A stretch of DNA of 64,000 nucleotides from Colius striatus (taxonomy: Eukaryota > Chordata > Aves > Coliiformes > Coliidae), in contig NC_084771.1 of NCBI RefSeq assembly GCF_028858725.1, positions 10,072,915-10,136,914 of the forward strand. The letters run 5' to 3'. A model generated the notes under the pieces. The model was not told the DNA's origin and did not search any database. It worked only from the letters and a program-made list of their open reading frames with translations. The position numbers were made by a program, and so were the translations under genes. Shown piece by piece: positions 12,212 through 25,390 of the stretch. Within the stretch, counting starts at the first letter, position 1; the number at the start of each line of letters is the position of its first letter.

Positions 12212-12484
12212 TGTAGCCAACAGGAATTGTTTTCCACAGCCCTATAAAAGAAAAAAGGGGAAGAAGATAAGCTGGTAATAAGGGGCAATGCTGAAATTCA
12301 GCAGTCAGGTTGTGGGAAGGGCTCTTTCATTTTGCCTTTACATCTTCCTTAAAAGCCCTATGCTCCTTCAGCAAAGGAACAAACAGAATTTGCTTTTGGA
12401 GGCAAGAATTTCAATTGTCCCAAATTATTTCCATGTTGAAAGGGACATGATCAAATAGTTTAGGCTTAAAATGTGGATTTTATG

Positions 12485-12490
12485 AATAAA
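12485..12490 (+). terminator. Polyadenylation signal of the RASL11-like gene
   Basis: Canonical AATAAA about 275 bp after the stop, with a G/T-containing stretch roughly 40 bp further on. This gives a short 3' UTR of about 290 nt. Another AATAAA near 12645 is a possible alternative. Confidence 0.55.
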
Positions 12491-12499
12491 AATTATTAA

Positions 12500-15125
12500 A
12501 TCCTACTTTTAAGAGAAAGTTACCCATCTTAGGGATGGTTGTATTCCCACACATCGGCAGTAAGCTTCAGCAAGACATGAGGAGAGTGACATGAGCTATA
12601 CAGAGCAAGCAAAGTTTATCAGATTTGCTTAGTCACAAGACTGGAAAATAAAGGCAAAAAGTAAATGAAGAGTATAAATAGTGGAAAAGAGTAATTTAAA
12701 GCTTCTACACTGCTGTTTAGAAAGTGTTCTTAGCAACTTGGGAAAAGATCTGTTCATATTCAAGCTTTGGCCCTAAAGTGTTGTTTTAAAGGGAGATTGT
12801 TTTATAAAATCACAGTTTTTTCAGGTTATTTTTCTTTCAGCACATAGTGACTGTTTATGAAAGTGTTTTTATGAGTGAAATACATACTTGTAGCAGCATT
12901 TTGTAGTCACTTTCTCAGTGGTGTTCTCATTTTCCTGTGGGTTTCCTACATGGCAATATGAGAGAGACAAATAGAGCAGCATGGTTTAAAAGTTGCCAAA
13001 AAAATGGACCCTATTAATCAAAAGCAAGGAGGCAACCTACAGGTTTGGGTTTTTTTCCTCCAAACTAGTTACATTTCAAGTGCAAGATGCTGTTCTAAAG
13101 AAACAAGACATACATAAATACATAAAGTGCATTTAATTCATTAGATATTTCTTAAGAAGGAAAGGTTTTATGATGCTTGAAATCTCTATCTTTGGGAATG
13201 GATCATTTTGTTATTTGCTTTAAGACCAGACTTGGCTCGATACCTCACAACGCATCCAAATCACCAGCCTATCAATACATATTTCCCTGGCAGCATCTCA
13301 CTGCATTGCGTCTCAGCACATACAAAGGGATTTGAAGCTGTATTTAAAGCTCAATGATTTACACTCAGGAACCCAGAGGGAAAACCTTAGTTTGATGGAT
13401 CTAGAAAAATACTCCCAGCTGCATTTCCAGCTGGCAATACTGAGCTAAATCAACCTTTTTTTACTTATTATGAGCTGCATAAAATGTAAATTGAGTCTGA
13501 TGTGTATTTATATATTTCAGGGCTTGAAAATGTATTTAATAATTTTTTCTTGTCCCTGTATGAGACAACTCTAGTCATGATTTTCCCAATCACCTGGATT
13601 TGCTTTCTCTACAGCTCACTTTCTGTTTTATTTATTGTTTTGCACAGCTGGTCATCTGAGAATGTCTTGTGTTCTGAATCATTTCAAATTCTTGTATTCC
13701 CTTTCCCTAGTAAGGAAAGTTAGATCATCTGAACAGGGACTCAAACATCAGAGGATTTCTACTTTAGCTTATGTTTAATTAACAGTTTTATGTTTGAGCA
13801 GTGTCATTATTCCTTGAGGCACTTTGGTATGGAAGTTCAAATTACTAATAGCAGAGCTCAAACATCGAATCTAAAGGTTCAATAACATGAAACAGAGCAA
13901 AAAGTTTGTGAGAGACACATAAGTAGAAAATTGTTTATATTGGAAAAATGACCACCAATTTGGAATGGCAACTAAATATTTGACTATCCCAGTAGTGTAT
14001 AACAAAGACTAAATTTGCTGAAGACAATTTGGTGACATTTGTTCTCATAAGAGCCTAAAAGATGCTCTAGCTCGTAAAGTTGTTTGTAACTTGCTCTTTC
14101 AGTTCTTTCCTGTTGGGAAAGAACATTTCAACAAATTTCAACCTCTCAATGTTTTACTTTCAACAGTGATTAATAAAAACATGAAAGGCCTTTCCTGAGT
14201 AGTGTGTAAAATACCTACATCTCACATCTTTGAATATTCCTTGCTTATACTAGACCAAATGGATATTCCTTGTCTATACCAAACCAAAAATATACTTTCC
14301 CCCACCTTTTTATAACCTAATAAACACTGCTTTGGAAGTGTACACAAGTATTCCTGCATTTCTAGTCCTACATAAGTAAGTATTCCCACATTCCTGTGGC
14401 ACTCGTGGGAAAAACAACTCCACGCTTTAGCTAAGGCCAAAAAGTATTGAAACACTTAACTCTTCTCCTAAGTACTAACACATGGCAAACATTTATTCTG
14501 CTACAGAGACTTGAGTGTTTCATTTGCTCATCGACCAGCAATACAAATCTTGTAATAGGTTTGATACTGGTTTTAAGCCAGGACATACTATCTTACTGAA
14601 GACAACAGAGCTCAGCATTTTTATTAGAAAGGCAATACCTAAGCAGCAGAACCACTGTACCACTGAAACTAAGCAAAGCTGAGGGAGGAGCATTGTAGTA
14701 TGGAAAGCAGAGGAGATTATAGAATTAAGTGTCTCAAAATACTTATGTCAGATATCAAAGATTAGTCATGTAGAACTTGGTCCTGAATTAGAACCTTCAG
14801 GCTGTCACAGAAAAATGTGTATTCTACTGAAGGTTTAAAATGAAGCCTCTGGAGAGAAGATACTTGATAGAAAGTCAGGAGAGGAAAGGAAAAAAGAGAT
14901 TTGAGAGTGGAATTTTGGTTTGGGTTGGGGATATTTTTTTTATATCAAGGCAAATTCTCTCCACAGGTATATTGTTTAAGTCCAGATTAACTCCATTCAT
15001 ATCAATACCAACACGCTGCAGATTCACTTCTAAATTTTTTCCCCACCTCTGTTCCTTCTAGTGAGCAGTTTAAATCTTGTGCACCATCTGTTTTTCAAGA
15101 TGGTTTACAGCTGGGTTTACTTGGG
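12500..15125. other. Intergenic sequence, no gene seen
   Basis: AT-rich non-coding DNA downstream of the RASL11-like gene. It contains a diverged 29-bp tandem duplication near 14234-14291 (two copies of ATATTCCTTG followed by an ACCAAA-type segment). No exons or repeat families were recognised. Confidence 0.6.
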
Positions 15126-15126
15126 C

Positions 15127-15195
15127 ACAAAGCAGCTGAGTGATTTGCCTCAAGGTTACACAGCTGAGCAACTACTTGAGAGGAACTCCAAAACT
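15127..15195 (+). repeat. MIR-like (CORE-SINE) remnant
   Basis: The stretch GAGTGATTTGCCTCAAGG followed by TTACACAGCTGAG closely follows the conserved core of mammalian-wide interspersed repeats (AGTGACTTGCCCAAGGTCACACAGCTAGT). Old MIR-like copies are known in sauropsid genomes. The flanks are too decayed to set exact ends. Confidence 0.5.
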
Positions 15196-15549
15196 GTGTC
15201 CTTTGTAATTAATTCTCAACTCTTTACAACAAGTACCAGACCATACCACCTCCCACAAGGTATGCACAAGACACAGTTGGTTGTATTACAAAAGAATGTA
15301 ATTAAAAGTTGGGGAAAAATTGCTTAAATGACAAGCTATATTAGGAACTAAGCAAACTATTACTGACGTGCTGGCACCATGCACAGTTATAGTATGCCAA
15401 GACTGGCTTAAGGGTTACTGAGGATATCTGTAAATGGTTATTTTCTGCAGCATTTCTGTCACTTGCATTTCTCACAGGTTTCCAGTGTTTCCCCATGGAA
15501 ATGCAGTGTGGCTTGTGAGATGAGAAAATCAGGCCTTGTTTATAACTTT

Positions 15550-15640
15550 CCATAGAATCGTTTCAGTTGGAAAAGACCTTTAAGATCATCAAGTCCAATC
15601 ACTCACCTCACACTGTGACTTGCTTGATGATCTTGGCCAG
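15550..15640 (-). mobile_element. CR1 LINE 3' tail fragment
   Basis: Begins with CATAGAATCGTTTCAGTTGG then AAAAGACCTTTAAGATCATC, the antisense of the CR1 3' end, so the element lies on the minus strand. Only the last 60-90 bp remain, a typical 5'-truncated copy. The distal end is uncertain. Confidence 0.8.
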
Positions 15641-17735
15641 ATCTCTTAGTCTAAGTTACTGTGTCTGCAAGTAGAATGAAAGATGCTGACACCTATTTGC
15701 CAGGCACTTCAATATCCACAGGAGAGAATCACCTATGAGGAATAAAGGAATTGCCCACATCTGAATTCAGGTCTTGATTCCAGATTCCTTAAGCTCAGAG
15801 ATGTTTGGATCCCACCTTTACACTTGAAACATAGGAACAGAATGGAAAATCCAGATCAGGATTTCAAGGAACAGCTCAGAAAGATGTGTTTGTACTCAGG
15901 GTACCTGGCTACTCACAGGATTTATATCAGGTGTACAAATGATGAGGAAAGAGAAACTTTCTGAGACATGGAAAGAGACTTTGTCTGTACCAGAAAACAG
16001 TTGCCTGATTATTTTACAAGGCAAAGTTGGAGGCTGCCAGCTTATTGTTACTGCTGGATTGCCCTCTGCTCACTGGCAAGCTAGAAGAGTCTGGGTCAAA
16101 ATCACACTGAATCTGCTAGAGCTGCAGCTACGTTTGCAGAGCCAGAACATGACCCTGAAGCAGCAGAACATAATGACATAGTTGCTAGATTAAGTTGTTC
16201 ATGAATTTTCAGAGTTCTTAGGAGCTGTCTTTGTCTCCTTTGGGGCTAGCACAGGAAAGCCCTGCAATTAAAAGTTTAAAAAGATCTCCAGTTTCACTCT
16301 AAAAACCTCAAAAGCAGGGACCATGGTGCTAAAAAAGACAATTCCATCACCTCTGGAGACAAAGCACAACTCTTCCCTTGATAATTTTTCATCCCTGTTC
16401 TCACTGGCTCTGCCCTTCCTTGTCCCTCTCCATTCATGCCTTTGTTCTCATTTAATTCAGCAAAGTGAATACTTCTGCCAATTGTTCTTCCTTAGAAATG
16501 TATTTTTGGCTGTTTAGTTTAAAATTTATTTCCAAATATTTGAACTCCAGCCATGGTTTATAGCAAAAGAAGAGTGTCTACTTAGCCTTTTGACTTTATT
16601 TACCTAAAGTATTTTAAAGCATATCTAAATGAAGTCAGTACAATTCTGTATTTAGAGAAACCTTTGAATTCATGCCATTTCTCCCCAAGTGCTCCTCCTG
16701 GCTTAACCCAATATTTCCTTCCCTTCTTTTGTGCTTATAATGTTGAGCTCATTTATGTTGCATACTCATCGCTTATTTAAACCTGTTTAGTTCTTGTAAA
16801 GGTTTGCTGCTCTTCTCTGAAATCTCTTTGGTTTAATCAAGCAAGTTGTCTAAGCAGCTGTGTGAGTTCAGAACAGTTGGTGATTGCCTGCTGTCAGATT
16901 TATGTCCATTATTGAAGAAATTGTGGAATAAACAGTTTGGAGAGTGATGCAGCCAACCCAGTTCTAGCCTCCCTTCATCTGTCAGCCTGCTTTGGTGACA
17001 ATTCATCACAAGGTGGACAGTTTATCCTAAATGATAGTGTTTCAGCATGAGTTCCTGCAGATGGAAAAGCCACTAAATATGAAACAGAGACATGAGTTGT
17101 TAGGCTCTGTAAAAACTAGGATCCAATTCATTCAGGAGTTGTCATACCAATTTTCTCTGCTTGAGAAGATAAATTTTTTACATTTTCCTTTTTATCCAAA
17201 TGGGTTTCAAGACAGCCTCTGGATCTCCTCACACAGACACTTACTGTCTCCTGTAGCAGGTCAAGGGGAAGCTGCACGTTTTTTAAGTATGAGAAGTGAA
17301 AGCATGCATGCCTTGGGCTGTTATTATGGATGATTGTGGAGACTGTTCCTAAGGATCATGTTTTCTGTCTTTCTGGGCAATAATGCAGAACACCAGCAAT
17401 CAGTAACTGGTCATTTTGAAAAGCTATTAATTTTGTTTGCTGAATCTGGAGACATGCTGTACCTTCTCTGCTGGTTAGAAAGCTCACCAGATAATCAGAG
17501 GTTGGCCTTTTTCTGATGTAAACTTTGAACTCGCACAGAGAGTTGAATTGTGTCAGTTTTTGACTGTGATCCAGGTTTCCAGATACTTGCAGGATCCACC
17601 ACTCTTCACAGCGTTCTGCATTGTGTTTCACTTCAAAACTCTCAGCATTTTCCTATGCCATTGTGAAAAAGGGAAATAACTTTGGAATATCAGACCGAGG
17701 TGCAACAGCCTGTTCTCTTGCTTCACTATTTTTCC
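15640..17735. other. Intergenic sequence, no gene seen
   Basis: Non-coding, with no recognised repeat. A 100-codon open frame on the + strand at 17031-17333 has no recognisable domain, splice context or Kozak support and is treated as chance. Confidence 0.55.
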
Positions 17736-18340
17736 ACAGAATCATTATGGTTGGAAGAGACCTTTAAGGTCATGAAGTCTAACCACTAATCTAACACTGC
17801 CAGGCCCATCACTAAACTAAACCATATCCCTCAGCACCTCAACTATGTGTCTTTTTAGTATCTCCAGGGATGGTGATTGGCCCTGCTGGTCACACTATTT
17901 GTGATCCAAGCCAGGATGTCATTGACCTTCCCGGCCACCTGGGCACATTGCTGGCTCATGTTCAGCCAACTGTCAATTATCAGCCCCAGGTTCTTTTCTG
18001 CAGGGCAGCTTTCCAGCCACTCTGCCCTAAGCCTGTAGCATTGTCTGAAGTTGTTGTGGCCCAAGTGCAGGACCTGGCATCTGGCCTTGTTGAATCCCAT
18101 GCAATTGGCCTTGACCCATCAATCCAGCCTGGCCAGGTCCTTCCGAAGAGCCTTTTTGCCCTCAGACAAGTTCACTCTTCCACCCAGTTTGGTGTCATTA
18201 GCCAATTGACTTAGAGTGCACTCAATGCTCTCATCCAGATGTTAAACAAAACAGGCCCCGGCACTGAGCCCTGGGGAACACCACTGGTGACCGACTGACA
18301 ACTGTGCATAACTCCATTCACCACCACTGTCTGGGCTTCT
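17736..18340 (-). mobile_element. CR1 LINE, 5'-truncated with an internal deletion
   Basis: The left edge has the CR1 3' terminus in antisense (ACAGAATCATTATGG, then TTGGAAGAGACC). The minus strand then reads as the C-terminal part of the CR1 reverse transcriptase: the frame at 18100-17855 shows the MGFNKARCQVLHLG block, then AEKNLGLIIDSWLNMSQQC, which is diagnostic of CR1 ORF2. Upstream, around 18290-18180, lie remnants of the [12 protein letters not shown] and NDTKLGG blocks. The ORF is broken. Close to 17872-17881 the sequence jumps from the 3' tail straight into the ORF, so a segment between them is missing. Confidence 0.9.
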
Positions 18341-21300
18341 GATGAAGATGACGAGTGTCTGGGGACTAGAACTCATACACATGGTCTATAAGCAAAGGTG
18401 TTTATTATTTCAAATGAATGAGACTCTTCATTATTTAACTATCAGAACAAGATATACTGCTGGACACAGTGGGATAGGGGAATGAAAGAGAGGCATAAAA
18501 TCTTTAATTTCTGCTCCTGTGTGTATTTGATTTTCACTAAGAGAGACTGATTCTCCTTCAAACACTGGGAGATGTGATAGGCTAGTGGCAGTGCTGAATA
18601 TAGAGAAGGAGGTGATGGCAACAGTCTGTGCTCCAGTCACTCCATTTCAAGATGGTGAGGGAGAGCAATATTCATGAGAAAAACCTCCTAAGTGCACAAA
18701 AAGGGCTTACTGGGAAACTATGGGTTCTCTAAAGCAGAACCAACACGATGTTGCTGTGAATGACACATCTAGAGGTGCTCTGCTGAAATGGAAAACCAGA
18801 ATCCAGGCCTTGGAGAGCCATTAGCTCTTCCCATTGACATCCTTTCAGAGCAGTAGTGAGAACCCCATGTTCTCATCACATTCCAGCCCATGCGGTTACT
18901 TTATGTCAAGGCCACTTCTCCTGAAGGACTGCAGTACTGCTGGTCTCAGTGTAGATACTGGTAGAGCTCCAGCAACGAATGGAGGGTCCAAGTTGCCATT
19001 CTTATCCACTTTTTTAACTGCCAAGACCACCTATGAAGTCCAGAGTCCCAGAGTTAGCACCAAATACCAAATACCAAATATATCTTCTTCACTAGTGTTC
19101 ATCAGTCTGTGCTGGAGAGCAGAAACTGGCTCTCAGGAGAGCCATAATCTGCCAAAAGAGCAGCTTTTAAACCCCAAAATACATATTTGTGTCAGGCCTG
19201 TGAAATGACACATTTTATATTCAAGTGCTGTTCTGTTAGTATTATTTATTAGGCAGCTTTAAAGAAAACAAGAGGCTTTGTTTCTAAATCCTGAGTGCTA
19301 ATCATTGAGATTCCTCAATTTGTCTATTTTTGTGTTTTAATTTTAGCCATTTGCACTTATAAACCTCACACTGCGGAACGACGTGAAACAAATGGAGCCA
19401 AAGATTCATCTTGTTCTATGTTTGGCACTGCACATTCTCCTCACACTGCAAGTATGTCTCAACACTGGAAGGACCAAGAATCATGAACAGGGCTAAGAGA
19501 AAACATTCAGCTTGCAAAGCCCAGGCACTTCTCAATCCCTGTGCTTTGGCTACTGTTAAGAGCCACTGGTAAGACACAAATGTACATCAAAAAAGCATCA
19601 GTGCTCACTACTTACTTACACGTGGATTGCAAGGAGCTTTAAAACTGAGGCTTCACAGGCTGAGGGGAGGTGACTGTCAAAGGGTTAAATGTTTCCTGCC
19701 TTTAATCTAGAATCACGTAATTTGGAATGAATGTTTCAGCTCAAACTGTTTCCTCACTCTGACAGTTTCATGGTGCGAGGTCAAAGTGTGGGAGAGATGG
19801 GGAGAAAAGAGGGGGAGCATGGAGTGGTGAGTGAGTCAACCCAGAAAAACATACAGGCACAGGGAGAAAGAAAGAGGATGGCTTCTCAAGCAGCTTCAGG
19901 CCCGCTGAAAGGGCAGTGATGGAGCCACAGGCAAAGTGTGTATGACTTTAAGGACTTCCTGCTTGGGGCTGCCTCTGCTTCTCCCATGTGTGCGTGCTTC
20001 TGCTCTGGGCACAGTTCCCACGCTACATTGCAAAATGCGCCTTGAGTTTCTCACAGTATCTCTGCCCAGACACAAGCTGCAGCTTCAGTCCTTCCTGCAC
20101 CCTGCAAATCCAGGAGGTAGGACACCTTGGGGGCTACTGCTTGCTATATTTATTTTTCCTGCCTCTGTGGATCTTTTTCTAAGCTACCAGATCTACTTTG
20201 GACACCAAAGGGCTCTACTCAAAGTGGCAAACTTCAATGTAAAAACTCATCAGATTTCACATTAATTTGATTTTTCAAACCAATCTAGTCTCAGACCATC
20301 TCTCACATAAAGAGCCTGGCCTGGTTTGATTTCATTTGCAGGCCTTCCTACAAGGAAAAACCTAATCACACATTCATGACTATCACAACTTCAAAATACA
20401 TTTCTACAGATCAGTGCATTGGGTATTTTTCTGTTTCCCTTCTAGTTTTCCACTCCTCTGCCATGGACAGAAGTTTCCATTTGAGGAATTTTTATTTACT
20501 TACTTTCATGCCAGTTAACATTAACATAAACTTCTAATCACTGATACAGGGATTGAGAAAAAATAAGAAAACATAAACAATTACACAAAGACTGAAGTAA
20601 ACATATTTCATTACCCATCCCCCTTAAACCAAACACAACAGCCTCAACCTCCCCTTTTCAACCTGGATTATGCTCAATTTCCCCCTGTTCCTCACTTCTC
20701 TTTCTTAAACACACCTGAGCAAGGGCACCACATGTGATGGAGTGTTACATGGGTGTCAGGGCTGCCAGTGACAAATATGTAGCACTTCATGGTCATCTCC
20801 CCCATGGGTTATCTCTGCAGCCTGTGGTCAGCACTATCTGGGTGCACACATGTCAATACAGTAAACTCTACAATTTATGCCCAATCTACTCCTCCCAAAT
20901 AGCAAAATAAGGACATCCCCTTCCCCAAACCATGGCAGTAACACAAAGAGATTTGGTAGATCAGCCTACTGCTGAGAATAGTAAGTTCTGCATCTTCCCA
21001 CCAAATGATAACAAATGTCTGAAGGGAATCAGCTGAAAAATCCTCTTGCTCAACACCACGTGTCCCTAAGCTGCATGAAAAAACCAAACTCCTTTCATGG
21101 CAGCAAATCCTCAGGCCGGTTTGTCACCAGGGTTCAGAAAGATTTCAGTTAACAGAGCTGCTAACAGTAGATTTGACTGGTAAAGGACACAGCTGGAAAA
21201 GCTGCTCAGTGAGCATTTCTGTGGGCTGATAGGTACAAATCCTATTTTAAGGCTATCAGGCAAGTGTGGGTTCTAATGCATTCAGGATAAAGATCCATGC

Positions 21301-24300
21301 TCTTACAAGAAGGAGGGTGACTCTAGAACTCCTTCTAGGAGTTCTACATGAAAGCAATTCCTTATGATTTAGGGAAAGGTCAAACTCCTGCCACAGCTTC
21401 AAATGTTTTATTTCTAAACTGGACTACATGAATAAATATCCCATAGGTCAGACCTACCAGTTTTCAGCAGGCAGTTTCAGCCTTTGAACTGAACTGAAAG
21501 ATCTTTTTTTAATGCTACTGTGTGTACTTTGGAACATCCTTTGTGGGACACTACCAGTTCCTCTAGTCTCATATCTTTACACTCCTTGTCTCCCGAGTAT
21601 GTTTTCTTGCTAGTCTAAGACTTAAGGTAATCTAAGGGACCAAGAACACTGCTGGGTGTTGCTCAGGTTGTCCCACCCTTATGCTTCAGTTCCAATAGAA
21701 TTAAAATGGTATTTCCTTCCTTTGTAAAGTGTTTTGAGATTTATTGATTAAAGCTCCCCTGTAAGCCAGGTGTCATACCAGTTTCAATATTCTATTGCTG
21801 CTCCCTTGTGTGGAGAAGAGATGATGGTTTGTTATTAATGGAGCAGGAAGTGGGGATTAAACTTTGCTCTCTAATTACAAACAAAAGCTGCAAGAGCTCT
21901 GTAACTTCTAGGTAAACCTAGGAATGAACAACTGTTTCTAAGGCAAGTGAATCCCAGAAGTAGAAACCCAGATTGATGTCTCACAAGGAGCTGAATTAAA
22001 ACAAGGTCAGGCTTGGCAGCCTGCCTCCTCTTCACCTTGTGAATATTCTCCAAGGGGTAGATCTGGAACATAGCTGTTTTGACATAGGGTTTCCTGTTGC
22101 TAATGCTCTGTACAAGCTCCACATCAAGGAGTTGGGATTTTTTTTATATGCACCTAAGCCACATTTTCAAGTGGTGTAAATTGCCATGGTGTCATGAGAG
22201 TCTTGTGGATGACAAGAAATCCAGCTGCCAGTTTTTATTAGCTGAGGATTCAACCCAGCCTAAAAATCACCCAGTGCAAAAACCATTCCTGAGACTGGGA
22301 CTGTAGTTTCCCATATTCAGACAGAGTAGGGCTGCAATCTTTTTGAAGCTCAGGTTGCCTCTGCAATTGTAAAGAATGCTTTGCAGTGATAGCCCGAAGT
22401 CACAAGGAAAAGAGTTTTGGGAGTTATGTAAACAAAAGCTCTGCATGTTTAGTAGCCCTTTGATTCACTTTAAACTCCTCATGCATATTTTGCATTCACT
22501 TTCCAGGAATAGCCCAGTGAGATTCATCCTGGCACAAGAGTTCCTAGCGACTAGGATTGATAGCAATTTTTCTGTTATGCAGCAGCAGACTACTACAATG
22601 CATATGGGAGTCCTGATATGGAACTGTGGACTACTGGACTATCATAAAACAAATATGATGTTACAGCAACAATCAAATAAATTATTTATAGATGAGTCAG
22701 TACCTTCTAGCATGGTACAGAAGGTTATGAGCTACCTTTGGCCATGCTGGTACATCCAGAAAGCACAGTAATTGCCTCTATAGCCATGCCAGCCCCAGAC
22801 CTGACACCAGCACAGCTCTGTTAGCACAAGCTGCATTCTAGCTAATAATCCCTACTTAACTGCAAAACATGTAGCACTGTGCTAGCACAGCCCTGCTGCT
22901 TCCAGTTTTGGAGCTGGTTTGGTCAGCATTAACAGAGCACTCACTGACCCTCACTCTATTGTGTGATGTAGACATGCCCTTAGAATTATACAGCTGGGTA
23001 TTTGTTCTGGAAATGCTCATACACAGACCCACTCTGTACAGAAACAATGCAGTGTGATTTTTTTTCTAAGTGGTTGTAATTAACAAAGCACAGCCATATA
23101 ATCATACAGCCCTGCTCCACGTCATTGGAGAAACACACAGAAAAAGAATTGCTTCCCCACTGCTTTTGAAGAGCACAAAAAAGTAAATAATCTTACCACA
23201 AGAATTCAGTGAGCAAAACAAAGCCTAAACTCATCAACAGTAACAACTCCCTGCCTTTAAAGTTCAAGCAGTGTTTAATAAATGCTGTATGGCGTGAGCA
23301 GCCTTTACAATTGCTGCACACTTAACTGTGCTGTGAATTAAAGATGTGACAGACACAGTGTTTCGTAAACATCTAAGCTCACCAAGGCATGGGCATTTGT
23401 TAGAACATCAGTGGTGGTAGTAACTGTGCCACTGCAGTGCATGCCCAGAAATCTAGGTCTAAGAAAGAGCTATCACATGAAAATAAACAGGACTCCATTG
23501 TCCAGTGATTTAGCAAGGCACAAAAGCAATTAAAGAGATACTGAGGAAAACAGTCATGGAAAATTTAGGTCATGCTATTGAAAATCAGTTCTATGGTTAT
23601 GTGTTTCTTCAGTGTGTTTCCCTTCCTGTGCTTTACTGTTGTTTCTAATGATGATGGCAACCATATAAGCACCAAGGTCTTTGAGTGATCAGTCTATCAA
23701 TGCCTAATTTACCTTTCAATGTTCCAGTTAAGTCCAGATGCCCCAATAAAGATATCGTCACCACCTGTAAAGTAAGAATGAAACAAATGGAATTATAAGG
23801 AACCACTCAGCCTAGGTCCATTATGTGAGTTTTATGAAGTCCAAAAATGTTAAGATCAAAACATAAACTTAGTTCCAGCATATTTCAAGCAAATATAGAG
23901 CAAAAAAAAAGCTTTGCCACTGTAAACCTGTTTGATCTTTTACTAGTACTTCTGTATGCATGAGATGTTTCGTTTGATTTCACTGGATCAGCTTGTTGAA
24001 CAATGGTTTTGTCTTAAAATTCCAGTCTCTTTTAAGGAAGATGCTTTAACAGAAATTCTTATTGATTAAATTAAACTTCTCTAATTAGACAAAAGAAGCT
24101 TGAACATTGTCCAGCACTATAGCAGTGGTTATCAGATCAGTGATGGTTTACAAGGTCATGATCAAAGACTTGCAGCTGCTCTATAAAACCACATTGTCGT
24201 CTTCAAATTTTCAACTGAAAATGCCATGCAGGTGCATGGCAATCTCCAGTCATTGCTGCTAACAGCACTGTAGCCCCACCAGTCTGGGAACTGCTAGTCT

Positions 24301-24839
24301 AGGCTAGATTAGGTTTCAAAGGAACGTTAACAGCAAGTTACTTTGGCATTCTACTAAGCCAGTTAATATATTAATATACTATATAACACATTAATTATTA
24401 GTCTTAGTTCTTCGTTTGAACCTCAGTTCTTTAACACCCTCTCTACATACTCTATGGAGGCAGTTATGTGTCATTGAAAACTCAGGTTTATATTGTACCA
24501 CTCTTGAGTGACAGAAGGGTTGTGTAGAGGGGTATGCTTTAGACCAGATTTTAGGGCCAACATTTTCCACTACTGAAGTTCCAAACTACGTGCTTTAGCT
24601 GCTCCCACTCAGGCATCCAAATAAGGATCTGGGGATTTAATGAAGGAGGATGGCTGTTCACCAGATGTCCATGGACACATAATCGATGTAGGCTACATGG
24701 ACATCCATGTAGAATTTGGCAAAATATCAGCTGGGAAATTAGTAGTTAAACTACAGGAAACAAGGCTTGGTATGAGGATTTTGCTGTAGATGGAAAACTA
24801 GTCAAAAGAGAAATTATAAGAGAATGGATTAAAATGGAT
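18341..24839. other. Intergenic sequence, no gene seen
   Basis: About 6.5 kb of non-coding DNA. Visible structure is limited to three perfect ACCAAAT heptamers at 19059-19079 and two adjacent inverted repeats at 24666-24712. Open frames, including 131 codons at 22376-22771, show no family signature. Confidence 0.55.
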
Positions 24840-25390
24840 CAGAGTGGTTTGCACCAAACTCTGCGATTTCTGAAAAATCAGACTTGGAACCAATCTTATT
24901 AAATGTTTTTATGAATGACACTGGTACAAACTGTCAGAACAAGTGAGTAAAACTTGCCGATGATGTAAAGCTGGGAGGCACCATCAATATACAGGAGGCT
25001 CAGAGTGCCCTACAGGAGGAATGGCATTCCTGTGGGGAACTGAATCACGGTAATAGGATGCAAGTGCAAACGCCCAGGGACCCAGAACAAGAATTTCTCC
25101 TCTAGTCAGTGAGAAGCAACGCAGGAAGAGAAAGGATGGAGCATAATACAGTAGCATGTATGCATATCAATGTGTTGTAGCTCTGAAACACGAAATGTGA
25201 TCTGAGGATGTGTCAGGCAAAATAATTACAGCAAAGGCCAAGCATATTAGTGGCACCACATACGGCCTGAGACCCTCCCCTGAACACTGCACACAGCCCT
25301 GCTGACCCATATTCATTATAGAACAGGTGCAGCCAGAGGAATAACTGAGGGTAGGAAAACTGTCATATCCAAAGTGGTTGGAGCTGTGCT
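24840..25390 (+). mobile_element. Degraded CR1 LINE fragment (reverse transcriptase region)
   Basis: In the sense direction, pieces of CR1 ORF2 can be followed across broken frames: NLFNVFMNDTG, then LADDVKLGG with the catalytic ADD, then near 25270-25360 text matching the CR1 downstream region (CTGAACACTGCACACAG, GAACAGGTGCAG, AAAACTGTCATAT). Frameshifts and stops show it is an old, dead copy. The ends are approximate. Confidence 0.75.

Noticed and set aside
22376-22771. 131-codon + strand open frame
   Set aside because: No recognisable family, repeat or splice support.
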